DNA of 64,000 nt from Lycocorax pyrrhopterus obiensis (GCA_014706295.1 JACSVZ010000001.1:79916237-79980236), one strand, 5' to 3'. Positions 28,000 to 40,755 are shown, counted from the stretch's first letter. The notes: generated by a model from the sequence alone, not told the origin. Translations and numbers: made by a program.

Positions 28000-28443
28000 T
28001 GTGGCAGGAAAGTGATATCTGAGCACCACATGAGAAGGGGCCATACAGGTGGCTGGGGGAGCCCTCTGATAACCTGTGGGGTGATGAAGCCACTGAAGAA
28101 CGATGTCCATGCCGATTCCTTGGGCTGAGCACACCCACTGTCGGTCCCAGCAGACATGTCCATCTCCGTGGTCACACTGGTGAGCAGCCTGGTGGTCAGC
28201 AGCAGCTGAAGCAATGGTACCAGGGCATCCTTTACCCAATTCCTACCCTGGTTCCACTGCCTTTTATATCTAGCCTTATAAAAATCTGTGAGCCAGACCT
28301 CCAGCTCGCTTGAGTCAGGGGCTGATTTATGCTGTCTGAGAGATCTGAAGGTCTTAAGTTCCTCGTTTGTAAAATAAACTGAGCTGAGCTTAATGAGATT
28401 TTGTGCGATGACTTTGGTGAGTTCGGCATTGGATGCAGTAACA
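28000..28443 (+). mobile_element. candidate solo LTR or LTR remnant (endogenous retrovirus-like)
   Basis: The 444-bp segment begins TGTGG and ends GTAACA, matching the TGT...ACA ends of retroviral LTRs. A TATA box (TTATAAAAA) lies at 28276-28284, an AATAAA polyadenylation signal at 28373-28378 about 97 bases further on, and the presumed U5 is about 65 bases. The 20-odd bases after the 3' end loosely resemble a leucine-tRNA-type primer binding site, as used by class III (ERVL) elements. No gag or pol sequence was recognised nearby, so it would be solo or truncated. No clear target-site duplication was seen. The 198-codon minus-strand frame across it (27978-28574) has no known domain. An alternative is an ordinary sequence with chance signals. 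Confidence 0.35.
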
Positions 28444-31400
28444 TTTAGACTGTGGCAGTGAGGGCTGATGCAACTGGGCAGGCGATCCCTACATGTAGAG
28501 ATGGGGAGGTGGTCCCTGATGGGAGAAACAACCAGAAAAAAGAGCATCTCTTGGGGCTGGCCCTGCCTGCTCATACAGTTTGTGATGAGGATAAATGGTC
28601 AAAAGGGTATGATCCTTCTCCTCTTGAGGTCAATGTGATATCCTGCACCTGGATATGAGTCTGGGTTTTCCAGGAGCAAATAGTTTTGGCATCCATTCTG
28701 AACTTAAATGATTTGTTACTCAGCTACATGATAGCTGTGTAAATGTAGATGTCACTTAATACTGCATGAGCTGCTTCTGCAATATTTTGCCCATGAATTT
28801 TCTTGCTGCTGAGCTGTAAGGAATTCCATGCCTGAATAAAGTCTACAGGGCTGGGCTTCAGGTGTTTGTTTGGTGGGATGACACATTCCTAAAAGTGCAT
28901 GTACAACAGAGGTACTTGTCCCAGTTCATGCAGGCAGCTAGACCTGCTCTTGCTGGGCTCCCAACCCCTTCCTCCACTAACTGGAACAGGAATGAACTTT
29001 AGCAGAGTTGAGTTCAGGCTTCGAGCCCTGGATCTCTTCAGCAAACATAGCTTTAGTTGGCGTGTTCAGCAAACACAGATCTGACCCCTTCTCCCACACC
29101 TTGTCCTTCATCAATGCTGTTGCTTGTTGTGAAGCCTGATTTTGAAATCACCCCTGACTTCCAAATTAGCTCAGTCCCAGCATGCTGACCATCAGACACA
29201 TCTAGCAAGGATTCCCTGCTGCCTTCTGAAAACAAATACACTTAAATGAAGGGGAGACAAGGCAATGACACAAAGGCTTTAACTTACAAAACTGTTTCTT
29301 TGCGGTAGTTAAGGTTCACTTCTGGAGGCTAAGGTACCTTGTTCGTAATTGCAGTTAAGAGTCCAAGTTGTGGGGATCTGTCCCACAGATATATGCTCTG
29401 GTGTTGAATGGCTGTGAGTTTCCTCAGAGGCTTGGGGAATTGGTCCTTCCACTTCCACAGAGGCTCCCATGCTTTGGTTGTTCAGCAGAGTGTGGGGTCT
29501 CCCTGCACAGCCACGCTGATGGTCGTGCACAGAATGACACTTTGCTGTTCATTTAATTATGAGTTTTGCTCACTTGGGCAACTTGTGGCAGGCGTTGGCA
29601 TCGGCTGTGTTCTGTGTGTAAGGAAGGGATGAAGATGTGAACCAGTAGCAAGGCTTTCAGTAATCTGGTTTTCCAGCAGTACCAATCACCTGTTCTCTTT
29701 GGCTTTACCCCCATGACAACTCTTTGCACAATGCCCATGCCCTCTTCTTTCCACACTCACTACTGGTTGGGTTTGCTACTCTATATTCCTGGCTCCAAGA
29801 TCCATGCGGGACTTTCGTCTTGGGTGAGGGAGCTCAGCACCAGCCTGGGTCAGAGGAAAACACAGGAAATGGTGCTTTTCTGTTGGAATTTGCTGGCTCA
29901 GCAAAGCTGAGCAGCCTCAAAGAGACACTTTGATTTCGACATGGTTCTGCTGGAATGTGGTGGACTCACTGCCTTCTCCCCTTTCATTCCCCCACTTCAC
30001 CAGCAAAACTGACAGAACCAGCTCTCCTGGGCTATCTGAGGCCATGAATCCCAGCCGGCCCCACGGCCCAGCTTCATCTCCTGGAGCATTTTGAAAAGTG
30101 TAGACTTTGCTTCTAAATCCCTTATGAAAGTCCAAAGAGCGAAATCCTGCCCAAGGCTGCCCAGCTCCTCTCCACACTATGCAGGATGGGGCCTTTCCCT
30201 GTTGGCCCAGCTTTCAGAGGCTTTGTGCCCCGGAGGGGCAGAGGCTTGGCAGGACTCGCACGCTGCTCAGCGCCTCCGGCTCTCACACAGCCGACGTGAC
30301 AGCCCTAATCACGCTGAGAGTCTGACGGGGGCCTAGACCTCCCCAAAGGGGGGCAGCTGTAGGTACAATCAGGGGATGCTGGCTCCTTCCTTCCCTCACA
30401 TCTTCTCTTGCTGATTCCTCAGCCACCCTTGCAAACACTGCTCCAGAGGTTTTTTTCTCCTCCTCGTGGAAATTATGGTGACTACAGCCTCTCCCTTTTG
30501 GAAATAAGAAAAGTTTGGGTGTCGGGAGCATGTGCCTCTCTTGTCCTCTGCAAGGGAGCCCTGAACCTTGGAAGAAGTTCTTCTCCCCACTGTCTCCCTA
30601 AACAAGGGGAGACAATCAGAATCTTTCAAGAGTGGTAAAGTGGTCTGAATGACCTCAGGGTGGCTATTGTCCCCTTTTTTTTTTCCTCTTTTAAAGAGAT
30701 CACCCATCACCCCAGTGTCTGCATGTGCATCCTTGACAGAAGCCATCTGGGGTGCCTGCTATCCCACCAAATAGAAGTACCTGGTCATGTGCACCCCAGG
30801 AAGAGGTACTGGATTTTGCTTTTAGAGATTTGCTTTTCATGCAGTACTTTCATCCCCTTGTCAAATGCTCAGAACTGAGAAGGTCACAGGGCTTATTATA
30901 TTGGCTACATGCAGGCAGCATTCAGGCTTCCCAGCAGAGCTCTGTCAGTGCAGTTCAGGCCTGACCATAACTCCCCTGAGCTAAATCTGTCATTTACGCT
31001 TAGTTTTCTATCCATGAAAAATATTTATTGGGGCTTGAGTTAAAGTTGCCAGATGAAGCCTTTGTCTGGTAGTTAAGGGAGCTTTCTAGGATGCAAACAG
31101 AGGTATTCATCCTAATACACTCATGGCATTCAATAAAATAAAATCTCTCCTAATACTGCAGAGGAGCTGAAATCCTCAGGTGCTCCTTGTCTAGCTTAAT
31201 AACATTATCACTGAGTTTTCTTGGCTTGTCTTCTTCTTGAAGTGAAACATGCCAAAATGCTAATGACAAGGGATTTTTAAAGAGTCAGTGATTTGTTATG
31301 CTGGAAAATGGATGAGTGTGGAAGACAACGGTTTTGGAAAGCTCACGCAGATTGCCAACCTCCCTCAAAGTTTTAGCTGAGACCTTGTAAAAATGGACTG

Positions 31401-34400
31401 TCAAGGTTATCAGCTCACGGACAATAAACAGTTGAGGAATGCAAGGTTTTGTGGGGAAGATACAGCTCTAAAATATTTGCTGGGAAGACACTGGAGGAGG
31501 TTAGGTTTGGAACCTTCCAAAGATAAGCAGCCATAGCAATGTTTATTGTTTACATGTAACTACCATCCTTCTGTCTTTTACAAGGGAGGAATCATTTTGC
31601 AAGAATTTGAAATAAAAAGCTTGTACATAGATGGTTCCGATTAGGGACTCACAGAAAATGCTGCACCTTTAAGGTTGCAACCAAAATCTGGCCCAAACCA
31701 AGATAGTCCAGTGTGTTTGTTTCTCTAAGGGTATTAACCTTTGGTGAACCTTGCTGGGGTGGTAAGTTGTTGCTGCCTCAGCCATCCACCCCACTGCTCT
31801 GGGGAGGTTGTGCTGCCTGGGAGACGAGTCTGCAGAAGGGAGAGTCTTCTCCCACTCCTGTCCCCAGTACCCTGACGAGGGTGAGCTCAGCCCACAAAAG
31901 CAGATAGTGAGGTAGGTGGCCAAGGCACTGACCCACATTCCCCTCCATCACCTCGTAGAGGGAAGGGATGGGCTGCCAGCAAGATGCTTCTCTTGTATCA
32001 CCCCAGCAAGATTCTCCAGAGCTCATCTTCCAAAGCCTTTGGTGCCTGAGGTTCACTGTATAAAAAGGATTACAGAGATTTCTACCTTAAAACAATTTTA
32101 TTTCAACCCTTGTAAACCTACACTTTGTATATCAAAACCCCTTTAAGAACATGCAGAGATTTGGGGTGTTTTTTCTCCTTTCTGTCTTTTGCTTTGTGAC
32201 ATGTTTGTTCTGAGATCACCTTCTAGGCATCTTCTATTAAAATACATGTGACAAGCACCAGATCCACTTTCACGCAGCTGTGCAGTATGTTATTTTTCAT
32301 GCTAATGCACTGTAACAGTTCTACTGAGTGCAGTTATCTAGAGATCAAATTCGCCACATGTGCTCTGTGTTTTTTGGCTACCAGGTCAAGAGCAACAGGG
32401 AGAAGGAAATGATGCTTGTGTGTTAACTGTTCGTGTTGCCTTCATGAAACATGGGCTTAATTTTCAGGCAGTCAGAGGAACTTTTGCTTTGCCCCACCTG
32501 TCCTCTTGGTTTTTTGTTTTTTTCTGTCAGCACAGCTGACTGCTTCATTGAGATTTAAGACCAAACAGACTGTTATTACATGAGACAGAGTCACTGTCTG
32601 CCACCAGGAGATGATTTAATGTTATGTGATACACAACCTTACTCTATGCCCCCCTACTGTTTTCCACACAAAAATCATTCTCCAACTTGCTTTGCTGTCA
32701 GGTTTCACCTAGGAGAAAATTTGAGTCACTGACTACAGCAATGACAGCAACCAGAAGTAATGATTAAAGACCTCCTTGTCATCGTTGTGCCAGATAGTTG
32801 TGGGTGAAAGGGGCTTATGAAGACACATTCAAACCTTATTTACCCCCAGCCCAGCAGCTGAATTCTGCCTTAGATAAGATGCATGCAGTACACAGCAGGA
32901 CTGCACACAGAAGTTGCTAATATAGCCCGAATCTCAAGCTATGTTATTAAAACAAGGAGGAAATACTAACTTTGGTGAAATGCTAGACATCAGCATGGTT
33001 GGAGTTAGGCTTCCAAAGTGCTCTTAGAAATGCAGAGGAGCTTTTAAGGTTTTGAAAAGGACTCAAAGCAACAACATACGAGCAATGCAGCCTATCTCAT
33101 ACAAAATCTCTCTAACATCCACTGCTTTCTTTGCTGCTGTCTGAGCTAAAACCTGCCACCATGCCTGATGTCCTTGCTCCATTGCAGGCTACTTACTTAG
33201 CTCACCTGAATAGGAACCAAAGTTGCCTTTCCTTAGGGTGAGAGGTTTGAAGCATTACTCACCAGTTTTGGCCTTTAAAGTGGAATCATTTCTTCCCAGA
33301 GCCTGTTCCATTGCCTTCTTTGAGGAAAAGGGCATCTGCAAACTGTCTCCACCTTCTGGAGAGAGATTTATCTTTTGCAGCTACCATGGCTCTGTTATTT
33401 CTTCAGGTACCAGGAGAGACCTTATTTCTTTCTGTTTCCTCATTTTCTCATGGTCTTGGATTGATACACCAAAGCATTGAGACTTTTCTGTGACTATGGA
33501 TTGCTGAGTGTACAAGAAGATGCCTTTTCAGTTTACACTTGATAAAAAAATCATGTCTCATCCATAAGTTAATTATTAGAGAATGTCACAATAATAAACT
33601 TTGACTTCTTAACCTTTTCCAGAAATGATGCCAAGACTAAATCCTGAGGCTGCTTTCTAGCTACTGATTAGTGGCTAGAAATCTGACCTTTTCTGTCTGT
33701 ATAGAAAACAGAGGCAGTGATGCAGCTCTCCATGCTGCTAAAGTCAGCTTGATTACAGCTCCATCTTTCTTTCCAAGTAACATTAGCCCTTGGGTGTTTT
33801 GGTCTGTCTCCCTTTTTTGTTTTGAAGAAAGACACAGACCTGAGCTAGACTTGGAAAAACTTCAGAACATCACTAGTGCTCACAAATTAGTTAAGCTTCA
33901 TCTTTGGCTCTGCTCACTTCTTACCAGTTGTCTGCTCACTGCTGTTATGTCTGACCACCTTTGAGTACTGTGTTGTGCAATACATGTCCCTTGGACACAT
34001 GCTGTTTGTTCTGCCAGCCTCTTCCAAGAGAGCAACATCAGTGCTTGAGAGCTCAGAAGGGAGTTTAATTACACGTTTGTTAAATGAACATGCCAACACA
34101 TACCTTAATCATCCTTTCAAGGTGAGGTTGAAGAGTGGCATTCTGCCTGTGGAGCAGACAGTAGTGATCTCTGTGATATTCAGTGATTGTTGGGGAGGTT
34201 TGTACCACCCTATGCACTGGACCTGGAGTACATACTGTCTCCTCCCCAGATGTGAAAGGAGCCATGTCTTGCAGAGGAATAAAGTTGTCAGAAGGACTCA
34301 GTTTCACCCCAAGACTCACACTTCACGTTAAACTGCTCTGCAATGCAGAGCTGGCAGCAGCAACTGCGCTGAAGAGCTTTGTTTATCACATTGTTGTGCT

Positions 34401-36027
34401 CTAATGATTACTCAGCCTCCAAATTATGTGTTCTTCAGAAGTGATGGAGTTTGGGACTGTCAGTCAAAATTTATAATAAGTGATGTTGTTTTTATCCCAC
34501 TTCAGCTAATGCTAGTGAGGATGCTCCAAAAATTGTTGTTTGTCACCTATGTTTTACTGTTTAAAGGTGATCTCTTTAAGCTATTATCCCTCTGCCACTG
34601 TTGCAGAAATAGTGTCTTCTTTTTAAGATGTTCAGAGTCATCTGCTTAGCATTGAGCTGATGACAGCCTTGTGTTTGTCGCTGGAGGTTGCCTGGAAATT
34701 AACCCCTCCCTGTTTAGCTTGTAGTGTGCCTTGTCGAAGCCTTTTCTGGGAGATGGTGAGGTAATACAATGGTGCTTGGTGGGCCTCTGCTGGGGAGGGT
34801 GAAAGATCAGGGCTGTCTTGCCCAACATCAGCTATTTCTGTAGGCTGAGGTTTGCAAAAATCAAGGTGCTGACAGAAAAAGCCCTGATGAAATTCACTGC
34901 AAAAATGAAAGTGTCTCCCCCTTGCAGCTCTCTGCTGACTCTTGTCTCAGGATTACCAACCTTGGCTCAGCACTGGCAGGAGCCAGCCCTGGAGCCTCTG
35001 GCTCGTGGCTTCCACCATGCGCTGTTCATCTTTGCTCTGTCCTTTAGGCTGAACACTCCTCCCATGGTCCTGTCTGCAGCTTTGGGGCAGAGACAGTGGT
35101 TTGTGGCTGAGGACTAAGAAAAGCTGGTGGCAACGTCTTGAAACTCCTGCTACCATGTGCTGAGTGGCTGTGAGTCAAAGCCTCTTGGCTCTGGAATTGC
35201 ACTCAACTGCACCTTGGGGAGCAGTGCGATCTCACAGAGTGCTGAGCAGCAGCCCCTGACATCCGTGGAAACTTGTGAGGTTAGCGTTTTTCTGCACTAA
35301 AGCAAAAGGGAACGGAGGCCGGCCTCTGAGTGCCACAAATGTGAAATTACTCACCAATTTTCAGAATGTAATTACTTCTCAGTTAATCAAGGCACTTGAA
35401 AAAGCTCTGGACACGTTTTACAGGCATAGCTGGTGAAGTGATTTTTGTGTTAACAACATTTTTTTTTGGTCCTTAACATGTTTAGATTGTGAGTAAACCC
35501 TTAGATGCTATGCAAAATGATAGTAATTTATGGCAAACCTTTGGAATTAAGACCCAAACCAGTTTTGCACTACAGGCATGATGGATTAATCACCATTTGG
35601 TTCTGCATATAAGCAAAAAGTCTTTTAAGTCAGTTCTGTGCTGCAGAGGAAGTCGGTGGAGCTTTGCCTGTAACGTGAGTAATGAATCTTGGCTGGGATG
35701 AGCATTTTGGAGTCACAGTTCTGCAAAAATTCAAATCCCTGAAGGAAGTACGGTAGCATGAAGACCTGCAAATAATGGATTACAGTAATCCCACCAGGAA
35801 GTGATAATGGCATGTAGAAATATTTGCCTTAGTTGATTGCAAATTATATCCTCCTAAAAGATGTTTGTCACTGTCGTTAGTCGTTAGTATTTTCTAAGTG
35901 CTTTACCAGCTGTTGGGTCATGCTTAATGAGGACTCCATCTCTACCAAGCATGACCAAAGTGTCTGGATGGGATGGGATTAGTTTTTCTATGTGTTTTTA
36001 TTCTACTGATTACCATGTAATTATATA
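28444..36027. other. non-coding DNA, no recognisable gene
   Basis: No gene or transposon is recognisable apart from possible internal sequence of the LTR-like element in the first 100 bases. Open frames reach 118 codons and overlap each other on both strands. A GC-rich, CpG-bearing patch lies at 30030-30330. The rest is ordinary sequence with polyadenylation-like AATAAA words but no gene structure attached to them. Confidence 0.6.
30238..30330. promoter_or_regulatory. small CpG-rich patch with CRE-like half site
   Basis: Eight CpG dinucleotides occur in about 90 bases within a GC-rich 300-bp patch. GACGTGAC near 30294-30301 resembles a CREB/ATF half site. The plus-strand frame 30091-30336 runs through it (81 codons) but shows no domain and no flanking splice pattern I trust. 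A regulatory element or small promoter is possible; this is inference from composition. Confidence 0.25.
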
Positions 36028-36131
36028 ACAGTTTGGGTTGGAAGGGTCCTTAAAGATCATCTGGTTCCAACCCCTCTGCCATGGGCAGCACCATCGTCTA
36101 CTAGACCAGGTTGCTCAAAGTCCCATCCAAC
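36028..36131 (-). mobile_element. CR1 LINE, 3' tail fragment (antisense)
   Basis: The segment follows the well-known complement of the avian CR1 3' end: GTTTGGGTTGGAAGG, then AAAGATCATCTGG, TTCCAACCCC, CTGCCATGGGCAG, CTAGACCAGGTTGCTCAAAG and CCCATCCAA. The element's 3' end is at the low coordinate and its 5' truncation at the high coordinate. It retains only about 100 bp of 3' untranslated sequence. Compared with the usual pattern it has small deletions after CCATGGGCAG, and the terminal octamer repeats (ATTCTATG type) at the low-coordinate end are degraded. It has no coding capacity. Confidence 0.92.
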
Positions 36132-38688
36132 AAACCAAAAGCCTGTGGTGTTAATCTGGAATATTTTTCTGAACACCACAGAGTGTGCAAACCATGTGAC
36201 CATGGAGTGAAATTGTGGCCATACAGAAGTCTACATCTAGCCAGAAGATGAAATGAGATTGGATTCATATGCAAAAGAGGGGAATTCTGTTGCCCCATGC
36301 ACTACCACCCCGTTTTTAGTGGCCTTAACATTGCAGAGCCATGGCTGAAGGTGGGGATGGCTCCGATGAATGGGAACAACCTGTACCAGCAAAAAGCACT
36401 GGCAATTTCCCAATCAGACTCCTATCAAGCCTGGCTAACTCACAGCCTTTTACATCTTGCAGATTCCAAGAGGGATTAAGTCTTCATTGTCAGTCTAGTG
36501 AAGCAACTTGAAACTCAGCTGAAGTTTTAAATCAAAAAAGAAAGATCCAAGAGTCTTCAACAGAGGCAGCAGACTAGGAGAGAATGGGATTTAGAACAGA
36601 AGAAGAGCCAGAAATCAATGAAGCTTTTATGCCATATCTCCTCATTTATCTATAAATCCCATTCTTTCAGATATTTAGACCTTATCTCCACACAGAAGCT
36701 GAATTAGGTTTATTTTGTAGACCACTTTAGGAAAACTAGTGCAAAGCCCTGTAGAGATACCCATATTTTGGTTTAAGAGTGGCTGCAGAGGGTAAGCTGG
36801 CACCTGAGACAAAACCTTAGTTAAAGTGGTACTGCTTGGGCTTATCTGTGTGGAAGATAGAGTGAAATAACTAAAATGTGAATTTAAAGTGTTTGAGGTA
36901 AAACCTATTAAACCCATGTGTAGATGCTTTTATTCATGCATAAAGGAGCTTTTAGTTTGCTTGATTCAGTGTTAAAACAAGTTACAGTTACTTTATTTCA
37001 GAATTAAACCTTCCACATTAGTATTTAATGTCCTTTGACTAATCTACTTGAAATCCATGTCTGTAATTTGGCTTTGTTTCCAGTGTATGCAAACCCTTTG
37101 TGTGTAGTCCAGTTCAGGTTTGCTGGAAAAAGAAGGCAGAAAAATATCCTCACTAAGCTATGTGAAAATTAGTAATAAATTTTTCAGTAAAAGGAAGCAT
37201 AAGCCCCAGGTAGCCTCAAAGCATCAGTCAGCTGGGTTCTCTCAACCTATCAGTTTATACCACTTGCAGATCAATCCCTTTGCCTATAGTTTATACTGCT
37301 GTTTTTGCATTATTCCCTGCTGGGGATGGGTTCCAAGCATCAGAAAAGCATTTCTGTTGTGCTAAGTATACAGCATTTCTTGTCTTCTCCCACATTCAGG
37401 GGAAGTTGAGGGCAGATTTGCTGTCAAGGTAGCAACTTGTAACCCGCCTCATGCTCCTGAGAGGGCTGTATTTTTTCCTGCTCCCTCTCAGACAGGAGCT
37501 GGGTCTGATTCCTGCTCAGAGCTGTTAATGGTTGCACAGGGGCTCTTCTGCTCGGCGAACTTTCGCTTTCACCAGGTTCTCAATGACAGGATGTGGTTTG
37601 CTGTGTAAATGTAAAGGAGAGAGGAGGATCTGGCCCTGTAGGCTTTCAACTCACTTCTAAATTACTCCAGGGTCTTTGGCTGTGCAGTTTATCTGGCTTT
37701 TTTTGCTACTGTCATTTCTTAGGGTGGTGATGACTGAATGCTCATCAGAACATTTCCTACTGCCTAGAAATTAACTTGCTAATTCAGGGGAACATACATT
37801 TACCGAAACATCCTCTCCATGACAGTGACTATTGGAGGTATTACAGGAAAAGGTGCAAACAAACAAACTGAATAACCTTCAGGGCAGACTGTTACGAGTG
37901 AGCCTGCCAAAGGTCCTTGTGTTGAATGCTTAAACATATACCCACATTTATTCACATCGTAGTGCCACAGCAGAATTAAACCACTGAATCAGTAGCTACA
38001 GAAGATGCCACATTCAGAGATACAAGACTCTGATTTTCTTCTTTAGAATTCAGAGGAGCAAGAATTAAAAGATAAGAAATAAAAGCTGGATGAGAGGGGA
38101 TTCAGGTCAGCATTTCGTGTTCTTGTTCTTGTGACAGGCATCAAACTTGTTTGAAGACCACAAATGAAAACTGATGCTGATATTCCTGATTTCTTTTCCC
38201 TCCTGTGGGCTGCAATTGTATGCCTTCATTTGTCTCAAGATTATCAGCACAAAAATGGGTATAATTTTAAAATCTCCAAAGTGTGTAAAAATAGCCAGGT
38301 TTTGGCTTTCCTTACATCTCTCCTTCACTGTTTGCTTTTCTATGTCTCAGGTTTTCATGCTCTACTGTCTTCATGATACTCTGTGCATCTTAAGCCATGG
38401 CATTAGCCCATGGCAGAGGTGACTGTTTTCCTCCTTGAGCAATTAGCTATTCCAGCTGTTCTGCATTTTTGGAGGTATGGCTTTGCAGCTTGTGCTGCAC
38501 CCTTCTTGTGTGAAAGAGTAATGTGACAAAGCCTTGGACGACAGAGTAATTCCAGAGAGCCCACTCCATAGGCATGGTCTGTCCCACGTCACATCCTGCA
38601 TCTGGCTTAGACAGGCCTTACCTTTACCATGGACCCCTGATGAACCTGTGGTGTTGACTTGCTAGTCTCTTTAAAAGCTTGAAACATG

Positions 38689-38846
38689 TCCTTCCTTCCT
38701 TCCTTCCTTCCTTCCTTCCTTCCTTCCTTCCTTCCTTCCTTCCTTCCTCCCTCCCTCCCTCCCTCCCTCCCTCCCTTCTTCTTCCTCTCTTCCTTCCTCT
38801 TCCTTCTTTTCTCTTCCTTTCTCTTTCTTCCTTCCTCTCTTTCTTT
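38689..38846. repeat. (TTCC)n-(CCCT)n microsatellite, 158-nt pure polypyrimidine tract
   Basis: Every base on the plus strand from 38689 to 38846 is C or T. The first 60 bases are about 15 perfect TTCC units, followed by about seven CCCT units to 38775, then an imperfect C/T mixture. The complementary strand is a pure purine tract. It opens several frames that encode only repeats such as Phe-Leu-Pro-Ser or Lys-Glu-Gly-Arg, which should not be taken as proteins. Mirror-repeat polypurine tracts of this length can form triplex DNA and are often polymorphic in length. Confidence 0.98.
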
Positions 38847-38926
38847 GTATTTCTTTCTTATTCCTGACTCCCACTGTGTCTGTCCACATGACATCTCTGA
38901 CAACTTCTTGCTGTAGCAAATGTAGT

Positions 38927-38952
38927 CAGTCCTCTAAATTTTTAGAGGACTG
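38927..38952. other. perfect 12-bp inverted repeat with 2-base loop
   Basis: CAGTCCTCTAAA at 38927-38938 is followed by TT and then its exact complement TTTAGAGGACTG at 38941-38952. In practice the innermost A-T pairs would open into a larger loop. It begins 80 bases after the polypyrimidine tract. No target-site duplication or transposon body is evident, so whether it is a relic of a palindromic element or a local template-switch mutation is unknown. Confidence 0.9.
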
Positions 38953-40694
38953 CCAGTGCAGTGTAGATGGGTGCTGCAGAAAGTGTGAGCCTGATCTCTG
39001 CAGTGATCTGCACAAGTCTGATCTGGGGGAATGGATCTGGGCTCTTTCAAAGGCTACGGTGAAGTTGTCATATAACATTGCAAGATACTTTCCTGACAAA
39101 TGCTGCTGTTCATATATGAACACATCAGGAGAATCCATCAAATCAAAGTTTATGCCCAAACCTTTGACAGGTGGCTATTGTCTCAGGGAAAAGCAATGAT
39201 AAAAGGTGTGTCTGGTCTTCAACAAAGCCCACAGCAGGAACATGCTGATTTGTCACTGTCTGTCCTGGTCTGTACTGCACAGATAATCTAGACATCTCCT
39301 TCCCACTGCCTGTCTGTGGTGCATCACTCTTCAGGCATTGGGACAGATGCCCTGTTTTACCTCTTAGTGAAAAATGGGTGAAACCCTTGTTCTCCACTCT
39401 CCAGTTCACTCGTGTGGAGAGGAGGGGCTGAGGTACAGGATCTGCAAAGTGGATTTCATTTTCAGAGAGAATTTTCCCAGTTTCTCTAGTCCACCTGGAC
39501 CCAGGGAGGGGGGAACTCCCATTGAGATCTGGGGAGGGATCAAAGAGCAGGGGTTTGCCTGAGGGGAGCCGTGGGGCGGCCCTGCCGTGGGTGATCCAAC
39601 ACCTGCGCATTCCCAGAGCTGGCAATCAAAGGCTGCATGGCCCCGAGCTGAGAGTGTCTACTTTTTGTTGTCAAACTTACAAGTTCAATTAGAATTATGG
39701 GGTTTTGGTTTTTCTCAGATTTTTCTATTGATAATTTTTGTGTTCGTCTCAGTCACCATGGATCATGACTTTTTCATCCGCTAATTAAATTCAAGTGATA
39801 CGCAGTTTATTGGGCAGAATTTGCAGGTGGTCTCCATCAGGATAAACCCAAGAGACAAGGAGCAGGTCAGCCCCATCACATTTCTAAAAAGTCAGATGCT
39901 TTCGTATCAGGAAGTAAAACCTAAAATAAAACCTTATTTCCCATTCCCCTAGCTTTAAACCACTACACTTACGCTGAGATCCCTTATAACGAAATCACCA
40001 CTCTGTCCTGAAGTTAGTAACATGGATGCGAAACAGCTTTCTTCCACATTGTTCTAAGTTTAATGGTATCTTGGGCATTGTGGTTTGAGCCAAAAAAAGC
40101 ACTCTTTTCGTATATTCTTTAGTCAATGCAAGTTTTCAACATCCTAGTCTTTATATTGAAATATTTTAATTATTGTTTACTTTATTTAATTGCTCTTTTC
40201 CTAAATATACATCTTTTCTCTCCACTTCAAGGCTTTTGGAATTTTTCCAATCAGTCCAGTATCAAAGAACACTTACAGTCTTGTATTTAAACTTCTCATG
40301 CTTGTAAACTAAAACCTGTGCAAGCCCCAAGGCCAAGGCTTTGGCTGTATGCTGTTCATAGCTGATTTTTTTAATGTATATGCTAATTTTTTAGGAAAAA
40401 GGTCTCTTGCAAAAGTAAGAATCTTATCAGAAAGTTGATGTTTACATTTTCAGATTGGGATGGAAAGATAAAAAGTGAAAAATCTGAAGCTGATAAATGA
40501 AATTTCTTCATCCTCTATTTTTCCCCCTTTCCCCCCCCCCTTTGTTCTTTTTTTTTCTTGTGTCATCTCTATAAAAGGGATGTGAGAAAAAATACTGTGA
40601 AGACCAAAAGCCTTTACATTTCATGTTGAACAAAAAAGGGCTTTGTTATTTTACTGAACATAAGAACATTTGGGAGATCATAGTTTCCTTTTGG

Positions 40695-40697
<3 letters not shown>

Positions 40698-40732
<35 letters not shown>

Positions 40733-40755
40733 ACATATATTTTATATATATATAA
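40698..40755. repeat. (TA)n microsatellite
   Basis: About 13 uninterrupted TA units are followed by interrupted TA-rich sequence, ending in TATATATATATAAAAG. The tract is self-complementary and sits at the low-coordinate side of a CpG-poor AT-rich region. Length polymorphism is expected. Confidence 0.97.

Noticed and set aside
32600..32620. CCACCAGGAGATG resembling part of a CTCF site
   Set aside because: It matches only the core left half and lacks the GGGGGC-type right half.
38607..38919. Open frames with Lys-Glu-Gly-Arg or Phe-Leu-Pro-Ser repeats on both strands
   Set aside because: They are translations of the TTCC/CCCT microsatellite and have no coding meaning.
39143..39625. 160-codon minus-strand frame
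   Set aside because: No recognisable motif and partly covered by plus-strand frames; there is no splice or promoter context.
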